Below, one piece after another: positions 47,928 through 56,930 of a stretch of 64,000 nucleotides of DNA (position 1 is the stretch's first letter; each line of letters opens with the position of its first letter). The notes under the pieces are model-generated. The model was not told where the DNA came from. It ran no database searches and saw only the letters and a list, made by a program, of their open reading frames with translations. Position numbers and translations under genes: made by a program. This DNA is from Colwellia sp. MB02u-6 (GTDB lineage Bacteria > Pseudomonadota > Gammaproteobacteria > Enterobacterales > Alteromonadaceae), in contig NZ_JACGVG010000025.1 of the NCBI RefSeq assembly GCF_014077095.1, positions 62,001-126,000 of the forward strand, in the 5' to 3' direction.

Positions 47928-48779
47928 TTGACGATATTTAATAAGCAAAATTTTTTAGGGTTTATTTTTTTAGTTTTGCTGAGTGCGGGGTTAATCGCAC
48001 CATTTACCTTCCTACCTTTGCCCCAAAGTATGCCGACTGAAGAACCGGTGCTGGTAGCACCGAAAACGGTTAAGAAGGTCATTAAGATAGTTGAGCAACC
48101 GTTACACAAGGTCACTTTACCCGACTTCGCTAAAATTCGTGATGTAAAAGAGAAAAAACGTCGTTTTTTTGCTTTTATTAAACCTACAGTACAAGCTGAA
48201 AATAAAAAAATATTGATTTTGCGTGCTGAAGTGGCACGCTTAATTGCGCAGTTAACCTTAGAACAGCCCTTTAGTGCGGAAGAACATACTTTAGTAAGCA
48301 GTTTGAGCAAAAAATATAAAGTCAGTAACAAGTTTTCTCTATTACGACAACTATATGAATTACAGCTTAAAATTGACATCATTCCACTAGCACTTGTTTT
48401 AGTGCAAGCGGCCAATGAATCTGCTTGGGGAACCTCTCGCTTTGCTCGAATAGGTTTAAACTTTTTTGGTGTATGGTGTTATAGGAAAGGTTGCGGTATG
48501 GTGCCAGGTAGCCGTAATAACGGCGCTAAGCATGAAGTTGCCGCTTATAGCTCTATTAGTTTAGGTGTCGCACGTTATTTGCACAATATTAATACCAACG
48601 GTGCTTATACGGTATTTAGATCGATTAGAGGCCAATTACGCGATCAAAAACAGCCACTAGCGCCAGAAATTCTTGCAACGGGATTAATTCGTTATTCTGA
48701 ACGTGGCATAGATTATGTATTGGAATTAACTGATATGATCCGCCATAATCAACATTACTTCGCGCTATATAATAAATAA
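47928..48779 (+). CDS. Bax-like glucosaminidase domain protein
   Basis: A 283-residue exported protein whose start is TTG 47928, supported by AAGGAG 8 bases upstream. An N-terminal membrane anchor or signal (FLGFIFLVLLSAGLIAPF) is followed by a basic/proline linker, then the glucosaminidase domain: VLVQAANESAWGTSRFARIGLNFFGVWCY contains the catalytic glutamate (NESAWGTSRFA). The CYRKGCG cysteine pair and GVARYLHNINTN are typical of E. coli Bax. It probably trims peptidoglycan in the periplasm. Confidence 0.88.
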   Translation: MTIFNKQNFLGFIFLVLLSAGLIAPFTFLPLPQSMPTEEPVLVAPKTVKKVIKIVEQPLHKVTLPDFAKIRDVKEKKRRFFAFIKPTVQAENKKILILRAEVARLIAQLTLEQPFSAEEHTLVSSLSKKYKVSNKFSLLRQLYELQLKIDIIPLALVLVQAANESAWGTSRFARIGLNFFGVWCYRKGCGMVPGSRNNGAKHEVAAYSSISLGVARYLHNINTNGAYTVFRSIRGQLRDQKQPLAPEILATGLIRYSERGIDYVLELTDMIRHNQHYFALYNK

Positions 48780-49141
48780 GCACTATGTAAATGTACTATT
48801 CTCAATTTATGTATAAAAATAGATTATATAAATAAATTCCAATGTTATGTCGGTTAAAAAATTTGCACTTTAATTGCCTTGAAAAAATATTACTTCCTCA
48901 TTTTTTTGTCAGCAAAAGTAATAACCGATAACATAATAATAGCCTTATTATGTTATTACAGGTAACCGTTTTGCATTTTACCTTAAAGATATTATCGTCA
49001 TATACTTTTGCTAAAGGCTGTTAAAACTTCAGTAATAGTGTTTTTTAGTTTGAAAAAAGGGGCGATTTTACATCAGAGATCTTGGTAAAAAACCCCTGAT
49101 AAATTTCTGCGCATAATTTAGTTTAAGTGATTAAACAAGAA
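48780..49141. other. Gene-free AT-rich stretch
   Basis: About 360 bases between the convergent Bax-like gene and uspE. No ORF or clear element is seen apart from the hairpin at its right end. Confidence 0.4.
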
Positions 49142-49172
49142 AAGTTGAACTAGGTGTTTAATGGCCCAATTC
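49142..49172 (-). terminator. Possible terminator of uspE
   Basis: AAGTTGAA and TTCAACTT arms are separated by about 15 bases, and the minus strand continues TTTCTTGTTT. It lies about 30 bases past the uspE stop. Confidence 0.5.
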
Positions 49173-49200
49173 AACTTTATATTAGTGATGTTAGCTGATA

Positions 49201-50133
49201 TTAATTAACATCAAGTGGTGAAATGTAACCATCGGGTTTTAATGCTAATACATCACAATTAAGCCTATCAATAACATGCTCTGCGGTGTTACCAATTAGC
49301 GCAGCCGATAAACCTGTGCGGCCAATAGTACCAAGTATGACTAATTCGGCATCTAATTCAGCGGCTATGCTTTGAATGATATCTTCCGGTAAACCTTCTT
49401 TAATATGGGTGTTTTCGGGTGCAATATTAAAGGCAGTTGCATGTGCTAACATCGCTTTTTGATGATGTTTTAACATCGAGTGATTATAATCGCTGGCATT
49501 AAACTCTGGGATTTCTATGGCGATATTAACTGGCGTACCCGGGAACGAGTTAACTAGGTGTAAATTAGCTTTCATGACTTGGGTCAGCTGTTTAGCTTCT
49601 GCTGTGATTTTGTTATTAAGTGCTTTATGTTCTTCCTCTGCACTACCAATGTTTAACGCCGCAAGAATATTACCGTTATCAGGCCACAAATGCTCTTTCA
49701 CAAGTAAAACAGGGCAAGGACATTTACGTAGAATATGCCAATCGGTAGGAGTAAATATCACAGATTTGAATTTGTCGTGTTGATGAGTACCTTTAATGAC
49801 AATGTCATAACCATTATCGAGTACTTGAGCAATAATTTGCTCAAAGGGACGGTTATGCCATATAACCCGACAATCGATAGAAATTCCGCTTAAATCAAGC
49901 TCAACCAGTAAAGACTCTAGCCATTGAGTGCGATCATTAATAACCGATTGGCGCATGGCTTCACGCTCATCACTTGACAGCATGGTGGTCATTTCATAAG
50001 AAAAGTCATAGATGGTCAAAAATGCCGTAATGCTAGCGCCAGTTTTACGCGCTAATTCTATTGCCCGGTTTACTGCTTTTTGCTCTTCTGTTGTTGGGTC
50101 AACAATCGCGAGTATTTTTTGATATTTTTCCAT
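49201..50133 (-). CDS. uspE: Universal stress protein UspE
   Basis: A tandem universal stress protein of 310 residues with two Usp domains (about 1-150 and 155-300). The second ends with the nucleotide-binding-like ILGTIGRTGLSAALIGNTAEHVI. ATG 50133 (MEKYQKILAIVDPT) with AGGA 7 bases upstream is preferred over the TTG at 50151. E. coli UspE (316 residues) acts in DNA-damage resistance, motility and aggregation. It lies downstream of fnr in the same orientation, as in E. coli, after a hairpin. Confidence 0.94.
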   Translation of the reverse strand: MEKYQKILAIVDPTTEEQKAVNRAIELARKTGASITAFLTIYDFSYEMTTMLSSDEREAMRQSVINDRTQWLESLLVELDLSGISIDCRVIWHNRPFEQIIAQVLDNGYDIVIKGTHQHDKFKSVIFTPTDWHILRKCPCPVLLVKEHLWPDNGNILAALNIGSAEEEHKALNNKITAEAKQLTQVMKANLHLVNSFPGTPVNIAIEIPEFNASDYNHSMLKHHQKAMLAHATAFNIAPENTHIKEGLPEDIIQSIAAELDAELVILGTIGRTGLSAALIGNTAEHVIDRLNCDVLALKPDGYISPLDVN

Positions 50134-50236
50134 AGCTAATTCCTTTATCAATTGCCTACTAGTCTTATAACAATAGTCTACTTTGAAGCCATAATAGTTG
50201 TCTTAAATCACATTATTATGCTGTCAGCGATAAATA

Positions 50237-50266
50237 ATATTTCACGCTAACCATAGCGTGAAATAT
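50237..50266 (-). terminator. Hairpin between fnr and uspE
   Basis: A 12-bp perfect stem ATATTTCACGCT / AGCGTGAAATAT with a 6-base loop, followed on the minus strand by TATTTAT. It probably attenuates or ends the fnr transcript. Confidence 0.65.
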
Positions 50267-50306
50267 CTTAATAAGGCAATGTAAAAAAACCGGTGTTAGC
50301 ATTACA

Positions 50307-51026
50307 TTACAGTGCGGCACATTCGTTTAATTTGTCGAAACTTAGAATAGTAATGAGTTTGCCATCAACTGCAATTAAACCATTTCTATGAAAACGGTTA
50401 AGCAAACGGCTGATGGTCTCAACGGTTAAACCAATATAGTTACCAATATCACTGCGGGTCATAGATAAACGAAACTCAGATGGAGATAAACCACGGGCAT
50501 GGTAACGAATGCTTAAGGTACTGATAAATGTTGCTAGTCGTTGCTCAGCATTTTTACGGTTCAGTAATGTTAGCATTTCTTGATCTTCACGGATCTCAGT
50601 ACTCATCAGACGCAAAATTTGTTTTTTTAATTTTGGCATGTTGTTCGATAAATTATCGAGCGTGTTGTAAGGAATTTCACAAACCATTGAAGTCTCTAAC
50701 GCTTTAGCAAAACTTGGATGTTGAGCATTGGCAATAGCATCAAAGCCAAGCAAATCACCCGCTAAATGAAAGCCAGTAATTTGTTCTTCACCATGTTTAT
50801 TAATAGTGTAGGTTTTAAATGTGCCCGAACGGATAGCGTAAAGGGCATGCATGGGTTGACCGTCGTTAAATATTTGCTCACCTTTATGGATCGGCAGCTT
50901 ACGGTCGATAATATTATCTAACGATTCTAACTCTTTATCATTGAGGGAAAAGGGTAAACATAATTCACTAATACTACAGTTTTGGCAGTGAATATGCTGA
51001 TGAATAGTGCATGATTTATAACTCAT
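50307..51026 (-). CDS. fnr: Oxygen-sensing transcription regulator FNR (EtrA)
   Basis: A global anaerobic regulator of 239 residues. The N-terminal cluster ligands lie in [11 protein letters not shown], matching C20/C23/C29 of E. coli FNR, and the fourth ligand is in SMVCEIPY. The effector domain contains [14 protein letters not shown] and [16 protein letters not shown]. The C-terminal helix-turn-helix has [18 protein letters not shown], with the E-S-R recognition residues that read TTGAT half-sites. It is next to the cbb3 genes it probably controls; the FNR box before ccoN supports this. No FNR box was found in front of fnr itself. Confidence 0.97.
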   Translation of the reverse strand: MSYKSCTIHQHIHCQNCSISELCLPFSLNDKELESLDNIIDRKLPIHKGEQIFNDGQPMHALYAIRSGTFKTYTINKHGEEQITGFHLAGDLLGFDAIANAQHPSFAKALETSMVCEIPYNTLDNLSNNMPKLKKQILRLMSTEIREDQEMLTLLNRKNAEQRLATFISTLSIRYHARGLSPSEFRLSMTRSDIGNYIGLTVETISRLLNRFHRNGLIAVDGKLITILSFDKLNECAAL

Positions 51027-51079
51027 AATATCCTTTAAAATTTTTCATGAAGATTCCATGACTTTTTCCATGATTTTTT

Positions 51080-51117
51080 ATATATATAATGTCTACATCA
51101 GGTACGTTATATATATA
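51080..51117. repeat. AT-rich inverted repeat between the SafE-like gene and fnr
   Basis: TATATATATAATGT and ACGTTATATATATA arms (one mismatch) flank an 11-base loop and span the stop codon of the SafE-like gene. It could be a transcript end or an operator for fnr. Confidence 0.5.
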
Positions 51118-51769
51118 AAATGAGTATAGTATAGATTCCGTATGAAATCACTAAGCTGGCCGCCACCTTTCTAAATAGTGTATGACTCAATAATGATTTA
51201 ATACTTATGGTGCCCAGTGATACTGAAAGTAAGGCAGGTAAGGTGCCTAGTCCAAAGAAAAACATGATTAAGGCACCATCAAGGGGATCGGCACTAGCCA
51301 ATGCCCAAGTTAGTGTAGAATATACCAAACCACAAGGTAACCAGCCCCATAGTGCACCTAAAGCGAAAGCACTTTGCACGTTTTTAATGGGAATAAATTT
51401 TTTAGTGTGTGGGGCAATGTAGCGCCAAATATTTCTGCCTAAATGTTCGACGCGGCTTAACCCCATAAACCACTGGCCTAAATACAAACCTAATAAGATA
51501 AGAAAAATACCCGCAATAGTTTTTAACAGCGAAACAGGTAGGCCAATATTTTTGGTAGCCATTGAGCTGGTGAATGCGACAAGAGCGCCAATAAGACTAT
51601 AAGAGGCGATACGGCCAAAGTTATAGGCCAATATAATCGCGTATTTTTTATGACGAGAGGTATCAGAAATAGCCGTCGTGAGCATGGTGCTGATACCACC
51701 ACACATCACTATACAATGGCCTGAGCCTAATAATCCGATGACAAACGCGGAGAAAAAATCAAGGCTCAT
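51107..51769 (-). CDS. SafE/TauE-like membrane protein of the cbb3 assembly operon
   Basis: A 220-residue inner-membrane protein with about six helices. It begins SAFVIGLLGSGHCIVMCGG and has ALGALWGWLPCGLVYSTLTWA; the paired CxxC-like and LPCGLVY motifs are typical of the UreH-like branch found at the end of ccoGHIS operons. Such proteins are suspected to help copper handling in cytochrome oxidase assembly. The gene overlaps ccoS by 4 bases, so the two are translationally coupled. Confidence 0.88.
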   Translation of the reverse strand: MSLDFFSAFVIGLLGSGHCIVMCGGISTMLTTAISDTSRHKKYAIILAYNFGRIASYSLIGALVAFTSSMATKNIGLPVSLLKTIAGIFLILLGLYLGQWFMGLSRVEHLGRNIWRYIAPHTKKFIPIKNVQSAFALGALWGWLPCGLVYSTLTWALASADPLDGALIMFFFGLGTLPALLSVSLGTISIKSLLSHTLFRKVAASLVISYGIYTILILYI

Positions 51770-52020
51770 CGACTATTCTTTTTGACCTGTGCGTCTGTCT
51801 GCTCCTGTGACGTATTTTTTTTGTCTATCTGTGTTGTTATTGGCGAAGCATTATTACTTTGATGAATACTTTTTTTATCATGATCATCTTCAAATAAAAT
51901 ACTCAAGCCTTGCTTTTCTAAATCATCAAATTGCTCAGTTTTTACCGCCCAAAAAAAGAGGTAAATACCAATGGCGGTAAGTAACACAGCAATGGGAATT
52001 AATACGTATATCACACTCAT
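51766..52020 (-). CDS. ccoS: Cbb3 oxidase maturation protein CcoS
   Basis: A small single-span membrane protein of 84 residues. MSVIYVLIPIAVLLTAIGIYLFFWAVKTEQFDDLEKQG is the classic CcoS pattern: a helix followed by W..K..QFDDLE. The C-terminal tail is polar. In Rhodobacter CcoS is needed to insert haem or copper into CcoN. It overlaps ccoI and the SafE-like gene by 4 bases each. Confidence 0.95.
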   Translation of the reverse strand: MSVIYVLIPIAVLLTAIGIYLFFWAVKTEQFDDLEKQGLSILFEDDHDKKSIHQSNNASPITTQIDKKNTSQEQTDAQVKKNSR

Positions 52021-54416
52021 TTTTTTAATAACCTTAAAGAATTACTTACCACTAGTATTGAACTGGCCGACATGCCAATTACTGCCATATATGGCGCTAT
52101 ATAGCCCATAACTGCTAGTGGCAAGACAATGGCATTATAACTAAAAGCCCAAAGGTAATTTTGCTTTATAATTCGCGCAGTATTTAACGATACCTGTCGC
52201 AGTGTTTGCACACCTTTGAGCTTATTGTTCAGTAATATCACATCCGCACCGCTTTTAGCAATATCAGTACCACTGCCCATGGCAATAGACAAATGCGCTG
52301 CGCCTAATACTGGGGTATCGTTTACGCCATCACCTATCATAGCTACAGCATGTGAGGCTTGCTGTAGTTTAATAGCGTTGACTTTGTCTTGTGCAGACAA
52401 ATCTGCTTGTACACTATTAAGTTGCAGCTTTGCTTGTAGTTTATTACAGCCTTGTTGATGATCACCCGATAACATGACAGTTTTAATGTTTTCATGATGT
52501 AAAAAATTAATTAATGCTTTAGCATCTTCGCGCAGACCATCATGTAAATAAAATTCAGCAACTAAGTTATCATCTTGCATTAAAACACACTGCGCACTGT
52601 GCGCATTGTTGTCACTATTACTGAGTAGCCATGAGTTTTTACCAATTCTGTAATGCTGGCTATTAACCACACCAGAAATACCGGCACCTGGCGCAACCAC
52701 CACTTGAGTTGTTGTTTGGCTAAAATCACGAAACTGGCTAAAGGCTTTTGCTAGGGGGTGAGCCGAGTGTGCCTCTAGGGCCGCTGCAATAGCCAACACT
52801 TGTTGCTGACCATCTGGAGCGTTTTTATCTGCAAATACGCCATAAATTTTTACTTCTGTAATGGTAAATTCACCCGTCGTTAAGGTACCAGTTTTATCAA
52901 AAGCCATCACCTCAATTTCCGGCATAGTTTCTAGCACATGTGCTGATTTAATCATGATCCCTTCACGGTTCAGGCGAGTGGTTGCACAAGTTAATGCCGT
53001 AGGTGTTGCTAATGACAAAGCACAGGGGCAAGTGACCACTAAAACAGATAAGGTGATCCAAAATGCTTCTGCTGGTTGATGTTGAGACCAATATATTGCG
53101 GTAACAATGGCAACAACTAGGATAATAGCAACAAAATATTGGGCTATTTTATCTGACAGTTGTGCCAATTTAGGTTTATGGCTTTGGGCGCTTTCACTTA
53201 AGCGAATTAACTGACTTAAAAATGATTCTTGGTTACTGTGATTAACTTTTGCGGTTAGGTTACCATCACCGTTTATGGTACCGGCATAAAGATTATCTAA
53301 CGTTGTTTTATGCAATGGCAGTTGCTCACCAGAGAGCATGGCTTCATTGATCTGGCTAGTGCCAGTTATTATTTCACAATCTGCAGGTATAGTTTCACCG
53401 GGTTTTATTAAAATAATATCATCCGCTTTTAAATGTGTTGCTGAAATAAAACGTTCAATACCCTGTTCAATTTTAGTTGCGGTCATTGGCATTAATTTTA
53501 ATAAATTTGCCGAGATGTCAGCAGCGCGGCTACGGGCCCTAAATTCTAGAAATTTACCAATGAGTAACAAAAAGGTAAACATGGAAACAGACTCGAAATA
53601 CACTTCACCTTGTTGGGTAAATGTAGCCCAAACGCTAGCAAGAAAAGCCAGGCTAATGGCAATAGAGACAGGTACGTCCATTGATAGTTGTCGCGCTTTC
53701 AAGGCAAAAAAAGCACTTTTATAAAACGGAAAGGCGCCATAGCTAACAATGGGTAGGGTTAAGAAAAGGCTGGCCCAGCGCAAATACTGTACATTGTACT
53801 CAGTCATATCGGCAAAAGCACCAAAGTATAAACCAAACGCGATCATCATGACTTGCATCATTAAAATGCCTGAAATGCCTAAGCGTTTAATAAAGTTTTT
53901 GGCTTGTTTTTTATTGGCTTTTTCAGCTGTACTGGCTTTAAAGGGTAGGGCGTGATAACCAATTTTATCAATTAAACTCAGTATCTCACTGAGTTTTACT
54001 TGATTTTCTTGCCACTGGACTGTCGCTCTTTGTGTCGTGGCGTTAACATTAATTTTATTAATACCATCGATTTTCTTGATTTGCATTTCTATTAACCAAG
54101 CACATGCTGAGCAACTTATACCTTCAATGGTTAATATAGTTTCTTTAAAACCATCATGATAATAAGCAAACTCATTTTGTAAGCTTTCATCATCAAGAAT
54201 TTTATTGCGTTGCAGTTGTTCAGGTATTAATACTTCGCCTTTGTGTGCTGGCGCACTGCGAAAACGGTAGTAGTCAGTTAAATGGTTGTCGACAATAGTT
54301 TGTGCTACAGCTTGGCAACCTATGCAGCACATAGGTTGGATAATATTTTCAATACTCGTGGTTAAATTAATGCCATTGGGTACGGACTCACCGCAATGAA
54401 AACAGTCTAGGTTCAT
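52017..54416 (-). CDS. ccoI: Copper-translocating P-type ATPase CcoI/FixI
   Basis: An inner-membrane P1B-type ATPase of 799 residues that exports copper for cbb3 oxidase assembly. Domains in order: an N-terminal cysteine-rich zinc-finger-like part (CFHCGE ... CCIGCQ), an HMA domain with CSACAW, membrane helices, and the CPC motif in VVTCPCALSLATP. Phosphorylation site DKTGTLT and hinge GDGVND follow. It overlaps ccoS by 4 bases, and fixH lies 13 bases upstream. Confidence 0.95.
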   Translation of the reverse strand: MNLDCFHCGESVPNGINLTTSIENIIQPMCCIGCQAVAQTIVDNHLTDYYRFRSAPAHKGEVLIPEQLQRNKILDDESLQNEFAYYHDGFKETILTIEGISCSACAWLIEMQIKKIDGINKINVNATTQRATVQWQENQVKLSEILSLIDKIGYHALPFKASTAEKANKKQAKNFIKRLGISGILMMQVMMIAFGLYFGAFADMTEYNVQYLRWASLFLTLPIVSYGAFPFYKSAFFALKARQLSMDVPVSIAISLAFLASVWATFTQQGEVYFESVSMFTFLLLIGKFLEFRARSRAADISANLLKLMPMTATKIEQGIERFISATHLKADDIILIKPGETIPADCEIITGTSQINEAMLSGEQLPLHKTTLDNLYAGTINGDGNLTAKVNHSNQESFLSQLIRLSESAQSHKPKLAQLSDKIAQYFVAIILVVAIVTAIYWSQHQPAEAFWITLSVLVVTCPCALSLATPTALTCATTRLNREGIMIKSAHVLETMPEIEVMAFDKTGTLTTGEFTITEVKIYGVFADKNAPDGQQQVLAIAAALEAHSAHPLAKAFSQFRDFSQTTTQVVVAPGAGISGVVNSQHYRIGKNSWLLSNSDNNAHSAQCVLMQDDNLVAEFYLHDGLREDAKALINFLHHENIKTVMLSGDHQQGCNKLQAKLQLNSVQADLSAQDKVNAIKLQQASHAVAMIGDGVNDTPVLGAAHLSIAMGSGTDIAKSGADVILLNNKLKGVQTLRQVSLNTARIIKQNYLWAFSYNAIVLPLAVMGYIAPYMAVIGMSASSILVVSNSLRLLKK

Positions 54417-54429
54417 TAAGCTTGGCTCA

Positions 54430-54930
54430 TTAATTTGCTTGGGCTGTGTCCGGTGTTATCGCAATAAAATCGGATTGAGGTAGAGTGATCACAGCTTGAA
54501 TTTTCCAGTGATTTTCAAACGGAGTGATGGTTAGCTGCCATTTACCGGCCACATTTTTATCAGCTTCAAAAATGTGGGTAAAGTTACCATTACCATCAGG
54601 CGTTAATACTAAAGAGAAATCCCTATCCGCTAGGGTTGGGTGATAAAAATTGACATTAAGTAAGGGGAATTCTTTTTCGATACCCGTTGGACGAATAATG
54701 AGTTGGTCGTCAACAAGTTTTAAACCAAAGCTCATGCCAAGTTTTTGCGCTTGTTTAATTTTACCCAATTCAAGGTTAATTGCTTTACCTTTTTTATAAT
54801 AATCTCCAACAACCAAAGTGTCGGGATTAGTATTGGCAATAATGAAGGTGGCAATGCCGGCAACTACTACGGTAAAAGGCAATATAAATACAAACCATGC
54901 CCAAGGTTCTCGGTACCAAGATGTTTTCAT
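54430..54930 (-). CDS. fixH: FixH/CcoH family cbb3 assembly protein
   Basis: A 166-residue protein with one N-terminal membrane helix (WAWFVFILPFTVVVAGIATFIIAN) and a periplasmic domain. The motifs WYREPWAWFVF and DTLVVGDYYKKGKAIN are diagnostic of FixH/CcoH. It is needed for stable assembly of the oxidase. First gene of the assembly operon fixH-ccoI-ccoS-safE. The usual ccoG between ccoP and fixH is absent here. Confidence 0.94.
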   Translation of the reverse strand: MKTSWYREPWAWFVFILPFTVVVAGIATFIIANTNPDTLVVGDYYKKGKAINLELGKIKQAQKLGMSFGLKLVDDQLIIRPTGIEKEFPLLNVNFYHPTLADRDFSLVLTPDGNGNFTHIFEADKNVAGKWQLTITPFENHWKIQAVITLPQSDFIAITPDTAQAN

Positions 54931-55034
54931 GAAAATTTCTTCTTTGCTGAGAGAATGAATATTATACGACTATTTATAAGTGGTAACTATTAAAAAAGCG
55001 CTAATTTAGTGAAGTTTAATGTTTTTTAAATAAA

Positions 55035-55066
55035 AAAGCCTTAGTACGTTACAGTTCCAAGGCTTT
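55035..55066 (-). terminator. Terminator after ccoNOQP
   Basis: AAAGCCTT / AAGGCTTT with a 16-base loop and a T-run on the minus strand, 25 bases past the ccoP stop. It separates the structural genes from the assembly genes. Confidence 0.7.
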
Positions 55067-55090
55067 GTATTTAATCGTTATTCTAACTTT

Positions 55091-56074
55091 TTATTCTTGC
55101 GACAAGCTATAGATATAAGCACTAATGACATGAATTTTTTGTTCACCTAGGATTTTATCCCAAGCCGGCATTACGCCAGCACGACCATTAGCAATTGACA
55201 TTTCAACCGCACGCGGCGAACCACCATATAACCAAATATTATCTGTTAAGTTAGGCGCACCTAATGCAATACCCATTGCATCACTGCCTTTGCCTTCGCT
55301 ACCGTGACAAGCCGCACACATGGCAAATTTAACTTTACCGGCTTCAGCTGCTTTTGTGTCAACTTCACGACCACTTAAACTTAAGACATATGCGGTAACT
55401 TCTTTAACACCTTGTTCGCCACCTAATGCTGCACTCCAAGCTATCATGCCATTTGCCTTACGGCCGTGGATGAGCGTGGCTTTGATCATTTCAGGTGAGC
55501 CACCGTATAGCCAATCTTTATCAGCTAGATTAGGAAAACCAGTAGCACCACGTGCATCAGAACCATGACACTGAGAGCAGTTTTGTAAATACAAGCGTTG
55601 TCCGACTTTACGAGCAGACGTTGCTTCATCATCATTAGCGGTTGCTAAGTCAATAATTTTACGCTCTGCGTAGGCATCAAAAATAGGGCCATATTTTTCG
55701 GTTGCAGCAATAACTTCTCGGTCGTACTGTACCAGCAAGCCCGCTGCTTTCGCATTAGCAATGCTTGCCTTTGATTCTGATAAATTTAAAATGCCTTGGT
55801 TAGAACTCTTCCAACCTAATAGGCCTTGAAAATTACCTAAACCTGGATAAAGTAGTAAATAGCCAAAACCCCAGATAATGGTTAATAAGAAGAAGGTACT
55901 CCACCATTTCGGTAATGGGTTGTTCAATTCTTCAATACCGTCAAAGACATGACCCGTAGGCTCACCTTCTTCAACGCCTGCAAAGTTCTTTAAGCAATAG
56001 TTCAATAGTAGATAACAACCCACTAATGTACCCAAGGTAAGAACAGTAATCCAAATACTCCAGAAGCTAGACAT
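55091..56074 (-). CDS. ccoP: Cbb3 cytochrome c oxidase subunit III CcoP
   Basis: A membrane-anchored dihaem cytochrome c of 327 residues. Two N-terminal helices (FWSIWITVLTLGTLVGCYLLL and WWSTFFLLTIIWGFGYLL) are followed by two periplasmic cytochrome domains with haem motifs CSQCH and CAACH, each with downstream axial Met candidates (NGMIAW, AGVMPAW). It passes electrons from soluble cytochromes to CcoO/CcoN. It overlaps ccoQ by 8 bases. Confidence 0.97.
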   Translation of the reverse strand: MSSFWSIWITVLTLGTLVGCYLLLNYCLKNFAGVEEGEPTGHVFDGIEELNNPLPKWWSTFFLLTIIWGFGYLLLYPGLGNFQGLLGWKSSNQGILNLSESKASIANAKAAGLLVQYDREVIAATEKYGPIFDAYAERKIIDLATANDDEATSARKVGQRLYLQNCSQCHGSDARGATGFPNLADKDWLYGGSPEMIKATLIHGRKANGMIAWSAALGGEQGVKEVTAYVLSLSGREVDTKAAEAGKVKFAMCAACHGSEGKGSDAMGIALGAPNLTDNIWLYGGSPRAVEMSIANGRAGVMPAWDKILGEQKIHVISAYIYSLSQE

Positions 56075-56279
56075 TGTTATTAGTCTCCTGTTTATTATTT
56101 TTTTCAGAGTGCTTTAATTCAGTTTCAGTTTCAGTATCTTCTTCAAAAATTGAATTTGCCGCTTCATCAAACGCTGACTTGCGTTTTTTTGAATACGACC
56201 AAACCACAATGACAATAAATAATGCCAATATTAATAGGGCAACTAGCCCTCTAAGTGTGCCGTAGTCTATAGTTATCAT
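56067..56279 (-). CDS. ccoQ: Cbb3 oxidase subunit CcoQ
   Basis: A 70-residue single-span protein: helix [26 protein letters not shown], then an acidic cytoplasmic tail ([11 protein letters not shown]). It stabilises the oxidase complex in other bacteria. It overlaps ccoO by 4 bases (ATGA type) and ccoP by 8. Confidence 0.93.
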   Translation of the reverse strand: MITIDYGTLRGLVALLILALFIVIVVWSYSKKRKSAFDEAANSIFEEDTETETELKHSEKNNKQETNNNV

Positions 56280-56920
56280 TTCAGCGCATGACCTAGAGAT
56301 TGTAAATATGCAATTAGTGCCGTCATCTCTGTTTTACCTGCAACTGCATTTTTTGCATTAGCAAGCTCAGTTTCAGAGTAAAGTGGAATAGCATTACCTT
56401 GCTCATCTTTATGGCTACGATTACGGGTTAAGAAATTAAATGTTGATAATTTCTTTTCCGTTAATTCGCCATCAAGCTTAGTTTCAGCTAACCATTTAAA
56501 TGAAGGCATATTTGACTCAGGTACCACTGAACGAGGGTCAAGTAAATGCGCAAGATGCCAATCGTCGCTGTAACGACCACCAACACGGGCTAAATCAGGG
56601 CCTGTTCGCTTAGAGCCCCATAAAAATGGATGTTCCCATACGCCTTCACCGGCAACAGAGTAGTGACCGTAACGCTCAGTTTCAGCACGGAAAGGGCGGA
56701 TCATTTGGCTGTGACAAACGTTACAGCCTTCGCGAATATATATATCACGACCTTCCATCTCTAAAGCGGTATAAGGTCTTAGGTTATCAACCGGTGTTGT
56801 GGTAGCTTTTTGAAAGAACAACGGCGTAACTTCAACTAAACCACCAATGCTGATTGCAAGAAGAGTAAAAATAGCAAACAGACCAACATTTTTTTCAAAT
56901 TTTTCATGTTTATTTTTCAT
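56276..56920 (-). CDS. ccoO: Cbb3 oxidase subunit II CcoO
   Basis: A membrane-anchored monohaem cytochrome c of 214 residues. One N-terminal helix ([24 protein letters not shown]) is followed by the haem motif CNVCH in [15 protein letters not shown], a CcoO signature. The axial Met candidate is in PESNMPSF. It lies 10 bases after ccoN. Confidence 0.97.
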   Translation of the reverse strand: MKNKHEKFEKNVGLFAIFTLLAISIGGLVEVTPLFFQKATTTPVDNLRPYTALEMEGRDIYIREGCNVCHSQMIRPFRAETERYGHYSVAGEGVWEHPFLWGSKRTGPDLARVGGRYSDDWHLAHLLDPRSVVPESNMPSFKWLAETKLDGELTEKKLSTFNFLTRNRSHKDEQGNAIPLYSETELANAKNAVAGKTEMTALIAYLQSLGHALK

Positions 56921-56930
56921 TGTCGGCTCC

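Noticed and set aside
47888-48415. 175-codon minus-strand frame opposite the Bax-like gene
   Set aside because: Antisense shadow; composition mirrors the real gene.
51027-51106. FNR box for autoregulation of fnr
   Set aside because: No TTGAT-N4-ATCAA-like palindrome was found; only an AT-rich inverted repeat of another type.
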